Below, in pieces: positions 1-10,552 of a stretch of DNA of 64,000 nucleotides. The stretch is taken from assembly GCA_028751875.1 (NCBI GenBank), contig CM054140.1, positions 52,329,885 to 52,393,884 on the forward strand, in the 5' to 3' direction. The position numbers were made by a program, and so were the translations under genes. Below the pieces are notes generated by a model, which was not told where the DNA came from, did not search any database, and worked only from the letters and a program-made list of their open reading frames with translations. Origin of the DNA: Rapana venosa. Its lineage: Eukaryota; Mollusca; Gastropoda; Neogastropoda; Muricidae. Position 1 is the stretch's first letter. Each line of letters begins with the position of its first letter.

Positions 1-40
1 ATACTGTCTAAACACGAGACAGGTGTAAGCGGTTTTTTTC

Positions 41-236
<196 letters not shown>

Positions 237-531
237 TCCGTTCTTACCGGCACGAGTGGCCTACTCTTTCGAAATGCAGAACGGACTTTAACGTGGACGC
301 AATTACTATCTCCTGCGTTCGTTGGCACACGGGGCCTCGGGTTTATAAGTCTCATCAAAGACAGTGAGTTCGGGGGAAATGAAGTCAGTAGGCCTACTGA
401 TGTTTACCCCAGGGGGAAAATCCCCTGGAACGGGTGTCCCGGTGGTGGCTTGAATTGAATCCGGGCTCAATCCGGGGCGGCCAAATTGCCAGCCCAACCG
501 TCTAACCACTAGGTTATTCCCTGCTCTACCA
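237..531 (-). mobile_element. tRNA-derived SINE, group A
   Basis: Read on the minus strand, this begins with a tRNA-like head (A-box-like CTAGTGGTTAGACGG, B-box-like GGATTCAATTC), then a body and the central core shared by the SINEs of this window (plus-strand bases about 333-363, minus-strand reading GATGAGACTTATAAACCCGAGG). It ends with the GAAAGAGTAGGCCA and GAACGGAT module. The same order is seen in the cleaner copy at 16,205. The 3' end is cut off by the TG tract. Head plus core plus conserved tail is the standard architecture of a Pol III SINE; the group letter is mine. Confidence 0.8.
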
Positions 532-551
532 CCCCTCCCTTCCCTGCCGCA

Positions 552-578
552 CCCCCCCCCCCCCCCCCCCCCCCCCCC
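552..578. repeat. poly-C tract
   Basis: A run of 27 C immediately beyond the SINE head. Runs of this length are error-prone in any assembly, so the true length is uncertain. Confidence 0.95.
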
Positions 579-704
579 ACCATCCAGATATAATGTGTGA
601 AATAGGCCTAGTAGTGATGATGAAATAAATACAGAAAATAAAGTCGTAGTAAAAACAAGGAATAAAAGCTTGGACCGGGGGTGGGGGGAGGGAGAAGGAT
701 GTTA

Positions 705-770
705 TAGTATTTGTTTGTGTTGTACAAGATTCAGCGCTATATAACTTCCATATATTATTATTATTACTCC
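705..770 (+). mobile_element. Orphan LINE/SINE 3' tail
   Basis: The segment holds TACAAGATTCAGCGCTATAT followed by TTATTATTATTATTA. The same tail closes the LINEs near 23.5, 27.5 and 40.9 kb and the SINE near 40.4 kb. No body is recognisable upstream, so this is probably a strongly 5'-truncated insertion. Confidence 0.65.
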
Positions 771-820
771 GTACTTACATCTGAAGCATAATTTATTGTC
801 GTATCCCACCATTTCGACAG

Positions 821-912
821 TGTTCAAAAGCAGCCTTAGCGCATAATCAATGAATGAAGAAATACACTGTTCAAAGGCAGCGTTAGTGCATAATCAATGA
901 ATGAAGAAATAC
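821..912. repeat. 47-bp tandem duplication
   Basis: Two adjacent copies begin TGTTCAAAAGCAGC (821) and TGTTCAAAGGCAGC (868), each ending in a TGAATGAAGAAATAC block. They differ at a few positions. Confidence 0.9.
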
Positions 913-1545
913 GTTTGGAAAAAAAAAAGGGGTAAACACCTTTTTTTTTTTTTGAGGGGGGGGGGGGGGGGGGGTGTCTTTTTTGGAAATGGGTGAGAAA
1001 GGGTGGTCCCAAACTCCAGAGCGCTGAATAGAATCAAATACAAAGAGGGGGGGGGGGGGGGGGGGGGGCGGGGGGCTGAACTTCTCCCAACACACACACA
1101 CACACACACACACAGAGGGGTGCTTGCAAGAGACAAGACAAGAGGAAGGGAGTGAGTGAGTGAGTGTGTGTGTGAGAGAGAGAGAGAGAGTTAGAGAGAG
1201 TGGGGGGGGGGGGGGGGGGTGAGTGTGTGTGTATGTGTGTGTGTGTGTATGTGTAGGTGTGTGTGTGTATGTGTGAGTGTGTGTGTGTGTGAGTGAGTGT
1301 GTGTGTATGTGTGTGTGTGTGTGTATGTGTAGGTGTGTGTGTGTATGTGTGAGTGTGTGTGTGTGTGAGTGAGTGTGTGTGTATGTGTAGGTGTGTGTGT
1401 GCGTGTATGAGCGGGGGGAGGGGGGTAGGTGTGCGTGTGTGTATGTGTGTGTGTATGTGTGTTTGTGTGTGTGTGTGTGCAGGGTGTGAAAGTGCGTGTG
1501 TGCGCGTGTGTGTGTGCGCGTGTGTGTGTTTTACAGTTTTGTTTC
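913..1545. repeat. Low-complexity block: poly-A/T/G, (CA)n, (GA)n, (TG)n
   Basis: Successive A, T and G runs (G runs near 955-974, 1047-1068 and 1201-1219) are followed by CA, GA and long TG tracts with GTATG variants. Frames open across it code for Cys-Val, His-Thr or Pro runs only. No gene is visible. Confidence 0.95.
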
Positions 1546-1635
1546 CATACTGATGCAATATATGTTTACAGCCCTCCATTTAACAATCCTTTAGGCATTG
1601 AGCTTGCGTGCGCCCGCGCGCACACGCACACACAC

Positions 1636-1803
1636 TGTGCAAACATATGCATGTGCACACGTTAAAACTTGTTCCCCCTTTTGGAAGAGTAAGCCCATTT
1701 GTGCTGATATGAACAGATGACAAAACTACATACAAATGGGGGGGGGGGGGGGGGGGGGGGGGCTGGATTAAAAAAGCACTTCAATGCTTATTCCATTATC
1801 CAC
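1636..1803 (+). mobile_element. Group A SINE, 3' half
   Basis: It matches the 3' half of the copy at 16,205: GTGCACACGTTAAAAC, then GGAAGAGTAAGCCCATTTGTG, GAACAGATGACAAAAC, and the terminal module with AAAAAGCAC and TTATTCCATTATCC. A run of 25 G (1738-1762) interrupts it where other copies read GGGGACTGG. The head and core are missing. Confidence 0.75.
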
Positions 1804-2009
1804 AGAAAAAAATAAAAACAATAAACACACACACAGGCACTCAAGCACACATGCGCGCGCACACACAGAGAACTACACAGATACATTTTTATGACAAGGC
1901 TGATCTGTTTATTGTATGAAAGATGTCGGATGTACAAAGTGAATACACTGCAAAATTAGAATATTTCAAAGTGAAAAATATACCACAAGTAATATACACA
2001 TTAATGTAG
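1804..2009. other. No gene seen; short CA tracts
   Basis: A-rich sequence with interrupted CA tracts leads into the AT-rich tandem repeat block. I see nothing coding. Confidence 0.6.
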
Positions 2010-3065
2010 ACATACATGACACATCATACACACTTTCCATGGCATCATACAAACTATTACATACCTAACCTTTCAACATTTAATTTTGTAAAATATGTTC
2101 GTGTAAACTCTGCCATTAATATTCCAGCAGAAGATCAATACACAAACTTGCTACAAACAACTCAATACTTTCTCCTAATCACTTGACAAGGTTCCTTATT
2201 CATTTCACATTGAAAGTAATCTAAAAAAAATAAATAAATAAAAAGGACCCCTTCTCCCCAGACACTTTCCATACTATCATACAAACTATTACACTTTCCT
2301 TGTCATTTACATTTGATGGTAATATTTTAAAAACAAAAACAAAAAGAAAAAGAAAACAAGTCACACTTTAACAACTACTATACTTAAAATCGCACACTAT
2401 TACTCTTCCACACAGTTTTATAAAATGTGTTGGTGTAAAATCTGCCATCAACCTTCCAGCAGAAGATCAATACACAGACTTGCCACCAGCACCTCAAGTA
2501 CTTTGTGGCTATCACATGACCAGGTTTGTCATTCATTTCACATTGAAAGTAACCACCAAAAAAGTAAATAATAACAAAAAAGTAAAAAAGGACCCCTTCT
2601 CCCCAACACTTTCCACATTGTTATAGACATTTTTATATTTTTCTTGTCAATTTACATTTCACTTACATATTAAAAAACAAAAGGAAAACACAGTCACAGT
2701 TTTCCCACAACTAAACTTAAAATCGCACACCATTACTCTTCCACACACAGGTTTGTAAAATGTGTTGGTGTAAAATCTGCCATCAATCTTCCAGCAGAAG
2801 ATCAATACACAGATTTGCCACCAGCACCTCAAGTCCTTTCTCCCTATCACATGACCAGGTTTGTTATTCATTTCACATTGAAAGTAATCTAAAAAATAAA
2901 AAAATAGATAAATAAAAAAAATAATAAAAAGGACCCCTTCTCCCCACACACTGTCCATACTATCTTACAAAGTATTACACTTTTCTTGTAATTTCCTTTT
3001 GATGGTAATATTAAAAACAAAAAACAAAAAGAAAAAGAAAACACACTCACACATTATCTACTCCT
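2010..3065. repeat. Three-copy tandem repeat, unit about 335 bp
   Basis: The anchor CCAGCAGAAGATCAATACAC occurs at 2124, 2456 and 2791, giving periods of 332 and 335. A second anchor, GACCCCTTCTCCCCA, recurs in each unit, as does a block reading TCATTTCACATTGAAAGTAA. Copies 2 and 3 are the most similar and copy 1 is more diverged. The units are AT-rich, carry no sustained open frame and contain short A-rich runs of variable length. The source, such as a satellite or duplicated untranslated region, cannot be told. Confidence 0.9.
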
Positions 3066-3104
3066 CTCAACTCATTCCAAAACATTCACATAAAAACCAG
3101 TTCT

Positions 3105-3735
3105 GGGCATTTAAAAAAAAAAAAAATACCCATGGACATAACAAAGCAAACAATGAACAATAATGATAAAAAGTCATTTCCATCACTCAATAATCTTGTT
3201 CTTTGCATGTGGTTGTGTGGGATTTTTTTTCCATCTTTTTTTTTCTCACATGCAGATTGTAAAGCACCATCTTTTTTTGTTTCATTTGTACCAACCTTTT
3301 TCTCTCTTTTCTTCATTTTTTCCCTTTTGTTGGACTTTTTTTTTACCATGGTTTTTTTTGGTTCAATTTTTTCTCAGTACATTAGTTTTTCTTCATTATT
3401 TTCCTGGTATATATTTTTTTCTTCATTTTTTTTCTTGGTACACATTTTTTTCTTCATTTTTTTTCTGGGTACATTTTTATTCAATTTTTTTCCTGGTACT
3501 TTTTTTCTTCATTTTTTTTCTTGGTACATATTTTTTTCTTCATTTTTTTCTGGGTACATTCTTTGTACTTCTTTTTTGTGGTACATATTTTTTCTTCATT
3601 TTTTTTCTTGGTACATATTTTTTCTTCTTTTTTTTCTTGGTACACATTTGTTTCTTGGTACATCTTTTCTTCATTTTTTTCTTGTGTACATCTTTTTTCT
3701 TCATTTTTTTCTTTGGGGTTTTTTGTTTTGATACT
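3105..3735. repeat. T-rich short-period repeat (TTTCTTGGTACAT unit)
   Basis: From about 3340 a unit of roughly 25-40 bases, TTCTTGGTACATATTTTTTC with variable T runs, recurs more than ten times. The flank from 3105 is T-rich without the clear unit. All three plus frames stay partly open because stop codons are rare in such sequence; the resulting Phe-rich translations are artefacts. Confidence 0.85.
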
Positions 3736-3924
3736 TGGTGGGTGCTTGACACTTCAGTAACAGATCAACACTTCCTCCATAAAATCACCCCCAGTAAGAT
3801 GTACTTTGCAAGGGGTATGTCTCTATTGCAAATACTGTGGACTTTTTTGATGTCACAGTTTTTCCCCCCAAAAGTTACTCCACGAAATCTTGGGAGTTCT
3901 GCACCAAAATGTGCTGGGGAAATT

Positions 3925-4275
3925 CTCGGCGACGGCGATGTCCTCTGCGGCGACGGCGATTGCAGCGACGGCGATGTCCTCCTCGGCGACGGCGATTGCG
4001 GCGACGGCGATGTCCTCCTCGGCGACGGCGAAGCGATGTCCTCCTCGACGGCGAAGTGATGTCCTCGGCGACGGCGAAGTGATGTCCTCGGCAACGGCGG
4101 CGAGTCCTCCTCGGCGACGGCGAAGCGAAATCCTCTGCGGCGACGGCGAAGCGATGTCCTCGGCGAGGTTGAAGCGTTGTGGATCGGCGAAGAGTCCTGG
4201 CCGATGGCTCGATGCAAATAGCGATGTCTCGGCGGCGATGGCGAAGCGATGTCTCGCAGCGACGAGGTCCTCTGC
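3925..4275. repeat. GC-rich minisatellite (GGCGACGGCGATGTCCTC)
   Basis: The GATGTCCTC anchor recurs at 3937, 3973, 4009, 4035, 4058 and 4081, so the period shifts from 36 to 26 to 23. The repeat then decays up to 4275. It is strongly CpG-rich in an AT-rich neighbourhood. Because 36 is a multiple of three, some frames remain open on both strands (Arg-rich, or Ser-Pro-Arg-rich), but they have no recognisable domain and run out into unrelated sequence. Confidence 0.85.
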
Positions 4276-4439
4276 AGCGAGGAACAAAGCGATAAATAAA
4301 AATTTAGCACAGCATGTCAGTCTAGACCTTTGCCCTCCGCTCACAAAGAGCTCGATCCGAGCCGGAAAGAACAGCTGAAAGTCAGAGCTGTGTGTGAGGC
4401 TCACTCATATCCACGACCTTGATTAATAATTTTTGTTTT
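4276..4439. other. No feature recognised
   Basis: Moderately GC sequence after the minisatellite passes into T-rich sequence before the duplicated block. Nothing is recognisable. Confidence 0.5.
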
Positions 4440-4660
4440 TTTAACGATAAATTTTGGAAACGGTTAAAGAATGTTGACAATTATTTCAACAATTAGTTGA
4501 ATGCAGGTTTGGTTTTTGTTGTGTTTTGGGTTGACGACCAATCTGCAAATGTACACAAAGGTTAATGGAAAAACACAGACAAATAATTTTGCTGAATGAG
4601 ATTGTATTTTTGTTTTACTTGGCTTGAAAATTGAATGATAAGGCAATGTTAATTAACAAA
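4440..4660 (+). repeat. Duplicated block, copy 1 (left of SINE)
   Basis: It shares with 5365-5560 an ordered series of matches: TAAATTTTGG, ACAATTATTTCAACAATTA, TTGAATGC, TTGACG, CTGCAAATGTA and AAAGGTAATG-like runs, ending in a group B SINE in both places. The two copies are well diverged. It may be a segmental duplication or the body of an older repeat. Confidence 0.6.
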
Positions 4661-5050
4661 TTGATGGGATGGCTAGTAGTCGAGTGGTTAAGATGTTTGG
4701 GACTTCATTCGCATGGTTTCATGAAGTTGTGTGTCGGAATCGTAGCATTATGATGAATTAAGGCGGAGATTTTTCCTTTTTTTTTTTACGATCTTCCAGG
4801 TCAACAAACATCAAGTGCAGACAGCCAGTGTCCTTTGTTCATTCCCTTCGTGTGGTAATACACAGCTAGAAGATACATATGCACGTTAAGCGCCATAATT
4901 CATTGTCGGTGTTGTTGGTTTACGGAAACAAGGAATTATACCAAACATACATCCCCAACGTCGGAATGCGGCTACTTCATGGTCGGCCTAAATGGTGTAT
5001 AGGCTTGATCTCACAAGGGTGAACTTTGAAGTTCTACTGAGGAAACCCAA
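4661..5050 (+). mobile_element. tRNA-derived SINE, group B
   Basis: The A-box-like TAGTCGAGTGGTTAAGATG is followed by a degenerate B box (TGTCGGAATCGTAG). Next come a TTTTTACGATCTTCCAGGTC block and GTGCAGACAGCCAGTGTCC, then ATACATATGCACGTTAA. The tail is GTCGGAATGCGGCTAC followed by CTCACAAGGGTGAAC. The module order agrees with a molluscan SINE I recall, but the family name would need a database. Confidence 0.75.
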
Positions 5051-5364
5051 AACAAAAATACCAAACATAAGTATCAGTCTAGACCTATGGCCTCTAGCTT
5101 CAACGCTTTGGTTGGGCACAAGAAAAGGTACAGGTGGAAATTCCATGTTACCTGTGTCACAGGCCTTGGAGACTGCCATGTTAGTGCTGGATGGACGTGT
5201 CTGTTCTGCCGACACTGGATATTCCGGCCTGTGGTTCCTGAACGCAGTGAATGAAATTCACTCGTTAACGGCCGAAAATTTGTTTTCCTAGCTAAATTGT
5301 GAGTTCTATGTATTACAGTGTGTCCTAATGTCCATTTACTTTTATAAACTCCATATTGATTTAA
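5051..5364. other. Unassigned spacer between duplicated blocks
   Basis: Mixed-composition sequence with a 99-codon open frame on plus (4992-5291) that starts inside the SINE tail and matches nothing I recognise. No supported gene. Confidence 0.5.
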
Positions 5365-5559
5365 TATTTCATAAACGCTAAATTTGGTAACGCAAAAACA
5401 GACTTACAATTATCTTCAACAATTATTTTGAATGCTTTTTTTTCTTATGTTGACGCTATCAAACCTGTAAATGAACGCCAAAGGTAATGTAAAACACACA
5501 GAACAGTTCTTATTACTTTTCCATTTATTTTCATCCAAAAAATTGAGGACGATAATCAT
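5365..5559 (+). repeat. Duplicated block, copy 2 (left of SINE)
   Basis: This is the counterpart of 4440-4660 in the same order and orientation, again running into a group B SINE. Anchor offsets vary between about 830 and 930 bases, so insertions and deletions separate the copies. Confidence 0.6.
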
Positions 5560-5890
5560 AGCCGAATGGGCCCATGTAGTCGTGGGTTCTGAATCTCGGT
5601 GGCGTGAGGTGAATTTGTACGGGGGTTTTTACGATTTCCGGTCATCTTCGCAAGCGCAGACCTGCAGTGCCTTACGATTCCTATGTGGCATATACACTCA
5701 CGCAGAAGCTAAATATGCATGCTAACGATACTGTAATTCAAGTTTTGAGGGTTTATGGAACTCGAACACACCAGCATAACATTCCCGATGTTGGAATGCA
5801 GCTCTACCTCTCATGGGTGGCCACAACGGTTTTCATCCACACAATTAACCATTGTGTGAACCTGGGAGCTCTACCGAGAATAGAGAAAAA
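5560..5890 (+). mobile_element. tRNA-derived SINE, group B
   Basis: The head is weak, with a B-box-like GGGTTCTGAATCTCGG. The body is clear: TTTTTACGATTTCCGGTC, GCAGACCTGCAGTGCCTTA, CACGCAGAAGCTAAATATGC, then the tail GTTGGAATGCAGCTCTAC and CCATTGTGTGAACCTGGGAG, ending in A-rich sequence. It is the second group B copy after 4661. Confidence 0.75.
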
Positions 5891-5978
5891 AAAATTAGTT
5901 TAGCTACAATGTGATCAGTAATGTTCTAACTGGGTCTTGCTTTCAGCGCTTCATGCAGGCAGGTTTGTGGATTGCAGT

Positions 5979-7595
5979 CTTGATGCTTCCCCTCAGCTCA
6001 CGCGATATGATGGAAGCCGTGGAATTTGACTGAAGCTGTTCTGGTGTGTTTGGATCTTGCACAGGCGATGTTGCCATCAGTCAGTTTTGAAGGCGCTGGA
6101 CTGTTGTGACTGGGTGTGTTCTGGGGTACTGACCCTTTGCACAAGTGACGCTTCTGTATATCAGGTTTTGATGTAGCTGGACTTGACTATGGCAGTTCTG
6201 GTGTGTTGACTTTGCACAGGCGATTGCTTTCCTTCATTCAGTTTTTGATGGTTCCTGGAATGTGACTTGGTGCCGGTTCTGGTGTTGTTGACTTTGGAAC
6301 AGGCGATGGTTCCCCTCATTCAATGACTCATGCGATGGATGTGACGGGAGCTGTTGGGTGTGTGACCTTTGGAAGTGGGGATGCTTCCCGCCATTCGTGT
6401 TTTGGCGATGCTGGAGTTGACTGGGGGCTTGTTTGGTGTTACTGACCTCGGTACAGGCGATGCTTCAGTATTTTGATGACCTTGGATTTCTGACTGGAGC
6501 TGTTTTGTGTTGGACTGCACAGGCGATGCTTCCATCATTCAGTTTTTGATGGACTGGACCTGACGGGGTGCTGTTCTGGCGCAGATAATGGATCTTGGCA
6601 TTATCATTCCATGACTGGTGGCGCTTAATCTGTTCTGGGTATTCAGTTTTTGTTTGACGTGCCTCCCCCCACCATGGACTTGACTGGAGCTGTTCTGGTG
6701 TATTGACCTTGCATACGTGAGGCTTCTCCATCGTTCAGTTTTGCGGGGTTTGGCTTGAATGGGGCGGCTCTGGAGCATTGACTTTGACCGGGGGACATTG
6801 CTTTATCATTCAGTTTTTTGTTTGGCACCTGACTGGAGTGTTACTGGTGCATTTGACTTTGGCACGGCGTTGCTTTTCCGCCTTGTGTCTATGATCTGAT
6901 AGGCAAGGCCCTGGACTGGAGCTGTTTGGTGTAATGACCTTGTCATAGGAGATGATGCTTCCCAGCATTCAGCTTTTCGAGCGCGGGACTTCGATTTGTG
7001 GCTGATGCTGGATTGAATTGGGCTGTCCCGGGGTATTGAACTTTGGAACTTGCGATGCTTCTGTCTTCAGTTTTCATGATGATGTCCTTTTTGACCCTTT
7101 GTTTAGGTGATGCTTCCCTTCATTCAGTTTTTGATGGCAGTGGAGTTGACTGGAGCTGTTCTGGTGTGTTGACGCTTTTGGCATGTGACAATGTTCCTGT
7201 CATTCGTTTTAATGTTGTGAACTTGACTTGGGTTATGGGATTTTGTGATATTTTCCTTTCTATTCAGTTTTGACGGCACTGGAGTTGATGGAGCTGTAGA
7301 GCTGTTCTGGGGTGTTTTGTGTTGACTTTGGCAGTGACAACTGCTTTCCGTCATGTAGTTTTCGATGATGAAGGACTCGTGTTCTGGTATATGGGACTTG
7401 CATAGTCGACGCTTCCATCTTTTATGTTAATTGATGGGTCCCTGGACCTGCATGGAGCTAAGCTGTTCTGGTTGTATCGACTTGGCACAGGCGATGCATT
7501 ATCTTTCAGTTTTTGATGGCGCTGGCATCTGACTGGAGCTGTTTCTGGGTATTGTCTTTTGGTATGGGGCGACGCGTCCGTCATTCTCGGTTTGT
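5979..7595. repeat. 76-bp minisatellite, about 21 degenerate copies
   Basis: The unit reads approximately GCGATGCTTCCCTTCATTCA, GTTTTTGATGGCGCTGGACT, TGACTGGAGCTGTTCTGGTG, TGTTGACTTTGCACAG. Length divided by unit gives about 21 copies. Individual units carry many small insertions and deletions, so 76 is an estimate and no frame is maintained. Open frames of 60-90 codons on both strands inside it are chance products of the repeat. Confidence 0.93.
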
Positions 7596-8455
7596 GACGC
7601 ACAGGGGGGGTGGGATGTGTGCATCATTCGGGCTCTCTTGTACGGTGAAAAGAAGCGAGACCCAAAACTTAAGAAATGAAAAACAATCTGAACTAACGAC
7701 TAAACTATCTAGCCAAAGTTTTAACAACGAAGTGCTGCTGGTTTATGCATGAATGGTTAGCACATTGGATTCTTGGTTGTGGGGTCGTGAGGATAGATCC
7801 AAGAAGTAGCGTGATTTAATTTTTTTTCTTTTCTTTAATCTTGCAACCATGGACTGGGAGCAAAACTTAATAGAGTTTCATTGAGAGACTGGGGGCTACC
7901 AGTTGAACATCGAAAACTTTACAGATAGCATCATGCGAGTGTTTATATAAACTTTACAATGAGACCGACTGTAAGTCCCCGCGTCTTTCTAGCTGATCGC
8001 GTCAAATTAGTAGACCATATTTGATAATAATAATAAGGTACAGCGTATATCCTGTCAGTTACTCTTCAAAGTTGGTGATAGACAATTGATGTTTCACTGT
8101 CATATATTAAGTGATTTGTAGGGGGGTTGTACAAAAAAACTCTCCATAATAATGATCAGATTGATTGTATTCAGTGTATGATTAATTTATACCACTACTC
8201 CCATGGACCATGAAGTGTTTCAACTAATATTTTAAAAAACATATATATGCTTTTCAAACAAGCTGTTTACCGAGGCGAAAAAGTAGCATAAAGCTTTTAA
8301 AAATTGTGAAGTTTCCCCTTAAAAGGTAATTACAGCAAATTGATACTAGCTCCTACACATAAGACAAACTAAATACACTAACATTATCATGAAAAAACAA
8401 GTCATTCCAATTGGAAACTGTACAGGTTTTATGTATTACAGTGAAAGGCCTTGAT
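7596..8455. other. No gene; possible decayed tRNA-like head near 7745-7815
   Basis: Mostly AT-rich unique sequence. Around 7745-7815 there is ATGAATGGTTAGCACATTGG followed by GTCGTGAGGATAGATCC and T-rich sequence, which is reminiscent of a SINE head with a lost B box. I see no open frame worth calling. Confidence 0.4.
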
Positions 8456-8459
8456 GGGG

Positions 8460-8652
8460 CACCCGTCTCAGTTTGATACACTCCTTTCCTGAAGAGAAGT
8501 CGTCCCGTGTGATCAACAAGACTCGCCCAGTCTTATGCAGACGTTTCTCCCATTTGATCCACATCACTCGGCCCCAGTTTTGAAGACGGCTTACCCGTGT
8601 GATACCACATCAGTCTCGCCCTGTTTGGTGACGTCTCATATGATCCTACATG
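8460..8652. repeat. 45-bp minisatellite, about 4 copies
   Basis: The anchor GATC(C)ACATCA with a flanking CCCGTGTGAT recurs at 8511, 8556, 8601 and 8642, giving periods of 45, 45 and 41. Each unit also carries ACTCGCCC(C)AGTTT-like sequence. Confidence 0.85.
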
Positions 8653-8837
8653 TATAAACTAGCCAGGCCAGACCGTGTGGGAATAAGGGTGGGAATGAAA
8701 AAGCTGAAGAAATGGTTTGTTTTTGAAAATATGAGAGGGCGGGCAGATCGAAACTCCCTCGTAAAACCTTTGTCTCGAAGATGCCGATTCCGGTGAACAG
8801 AGGCACACTCCTCATCAACACTTTCAAAAAATCTTAG

Positions 8838-9015
8838 GAGGTGACCATTCAATTCCCCTCATGGACCATACGACCCAATATGAAGTCACATTCCCTCAAT
8901 GACCTCACTGTCCAGAAGATGAAGTCCACATTCCCTGTCATGACCCGTCCCAAGATGAAGTCACTCTCTCCCTAATGGACCACCTGTCCAAGATGAAGTC
9001 ATTCGTCCACCTAAC
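8838..9015. repeat. 38-bp minisatellite, about 4-5 copies
   Basis: The anchor ATGAAGTCAC(ATTCC) begins near 8880, 8918, 8954 and 8992, giving periods of 36-39. Units carry CATGGACCACCTGTCCAAG. The sequence is unrelated to the 45-bp unit just upstream. Confidence 0.85.
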
Positions 9016-9574
9016 CAATGTCTCATAGCTTTGTTTATCGGTGTAATTGTATTGGACACGCCAGAGACAGTTCACCGTCACTCAGTGTCTCCTTACATCG
9101 CTTGCACTATTTTCGTCCTTGTTTTAGAATCTAATTCTATTCGTTGTTGTGTGGCTAGTTTGTTTTGTTTGCTTCTAATTTTATTTCTATGCTATGCTAC
9201 TTTTGTTTTATTCTAGTTATCAGTTTTGGATGAAAGTTTTTTTTCCAGTTTTATTTCATTTATTTTAGTTGTCCGATTACTTCATTTATTTTATCTCTTT
9301 AGCAAGGATCTGAGATGCAGTCAGTAATTTGGTGCAGTGATGTTCAAGGTAATTGACGGGGAGTTCAATGCGCAAATACATGTCATGACAAGACTTCGGC
9401 AGCAAAAATGCGATGGCTGGGACTCTGGTATGTCATCCATAGCTTGTCTCCCTGAGGAAATGGGACAGGTACGTCAGACCCCACGTTGGCAATGCCACCG
9501 AGACGCACTACGTACGGTGTCTGGCTCCGTCCTGCAGCCTCTGGGAAGCACGTGATAGGCTTCATGACCACGAG
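9016..9574. other. Apparently single-copy stretch, no gene proven
   Basis: T-rich sequence to about 9300, then a less biased stretch with a 72-codon open frame on plus (9337-9555) and a perfect splice-donor-like CAGGTACGT with GT at 9469-9470. I see no matching acceptor, domain or homolog, so an exon cannot be claimed. Confidence 0.4.
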
Positions 9575-10300
9575 CAGTTTAGGATAGCAGAGATATCTCC
9601 ATTCTAAGAATTCGGGAATAGCAGAATGATTCCCTTAAAGAAGTCTCAGGGATAGCAGATATCCCGCCATTCTAAGAATTCGGGATAATAGCAGGATATC
9701 TCCCATTCTAAGAAGTCTAGGGATAGCAGCCATATACACATTCTAAGAATTCGGGAATAGCAAAAATATCCCCATGTCTAAGAAGTATTAGGGATAGCAG
9801 ATTATACCCCACTGCTAAGAAGTCTGGGGATAAGCTGAATATACCCATTTCTAGGAAACTTCGGGATTACCTAAATATCCGCATTCTAAGGAAGTCTCGG
9901 GATAGCAGAAAAATCCCATTCTATGAAGTCTGGGAGATAGCAGAATATCCCCATTCTACGAAAGTTGTGGGGGATAGCAGAATATCCCTCCATTCTAAAG
10001 AAGTTCCTATCCTATTCTAAGAAACTCTGGGGTGTAGTGAATATCCCCATTCTAGAAATTTGAGGTTAGCAGGGAATATCCCATTCTAAGAAATCTGGGG
10101 ATAGCAAAAATATCCCTTTCTAAGAAATTTGGGTGATGGACTAGCAGAAATTATCCCTTCTAAGAAGTATGCTACCCCTATTTAAGAATACTCTGGGGAT
10201 AGAAGAATATACCCATTATAGAAATTCTGGGGATAGCAGAATATCCCCATCTCTAAGAACTATTGGTGATAGCAGAATATCCCGCATTCTGAAACTAAAA
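9575..10300. repeat. 33-36-bp minisatellite, about 20 copies
   Basis: The unit is GGGATAGCAGAATATCCCCA plus TTCTAAGAAGTCT with small indels, repeated to about 10,300. Each unit contains an imperfect inverted repeat (GGGATA...TATCCC), so single strands could form serial small hairpins. No coding frame is maintained. Confidence 0.93.
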
Positions 10301-10550
10301 GGTTGTGGACATATTCCTAGCGCAAACTGCATGGACACTAAGCTGGGAGAATAATTTGTGGGGAAACATTTTCCACTCCATTCCGGCCCTCTCATCTAAC
10401 AACTGGCCCAACCAGCGTAGTATCTCGTTTCAAACATGGCGCGGTGGTGAGGAGGAGGAGTGTCGAGGTTGCTGGGAAAGTTTCTGACACAAACAAGACG
10501 GCAACAGCGACAGTAATGAATATAACCGAAATTTAAGTCGCTTACAGACG
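10301..10550. other. No gene recognised
   Basis: Mixed composition with a CAAACATGGCGCGG motif near 10,432 that resembles a YY1-type site, followed by AG-rich sequence. There is no further promoter evidence. Confidence 0.4.
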
Positions 10551-10552
10551 AG

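Noticed and set aside
1034..1579. Long His/Thr- or Cys/Val-rich open frames
   Set aside because: They are translations of TG/CA microsatellite and homopolymers, with no domain and no frame conservation.
3163..4059. 298-codon Phe-rich frame on plus, membrane-like in composition
   Set aside because: It runs through a T-rich repeat in which stop codons are rare and then into a GC minisatellite. All frames are similarly open there.
9575..10300. CRISPR array
   Set aside because: The 33-36-bp units are contiguous and degenerate, with no unique spacers between repeats, and the genome is animal.
10425..10450. YY1-like CAAACATGGCG promoter element
   Set aside because: It is a single short motif with no TATA, initiator, downstream gene or conserved flank to support it.
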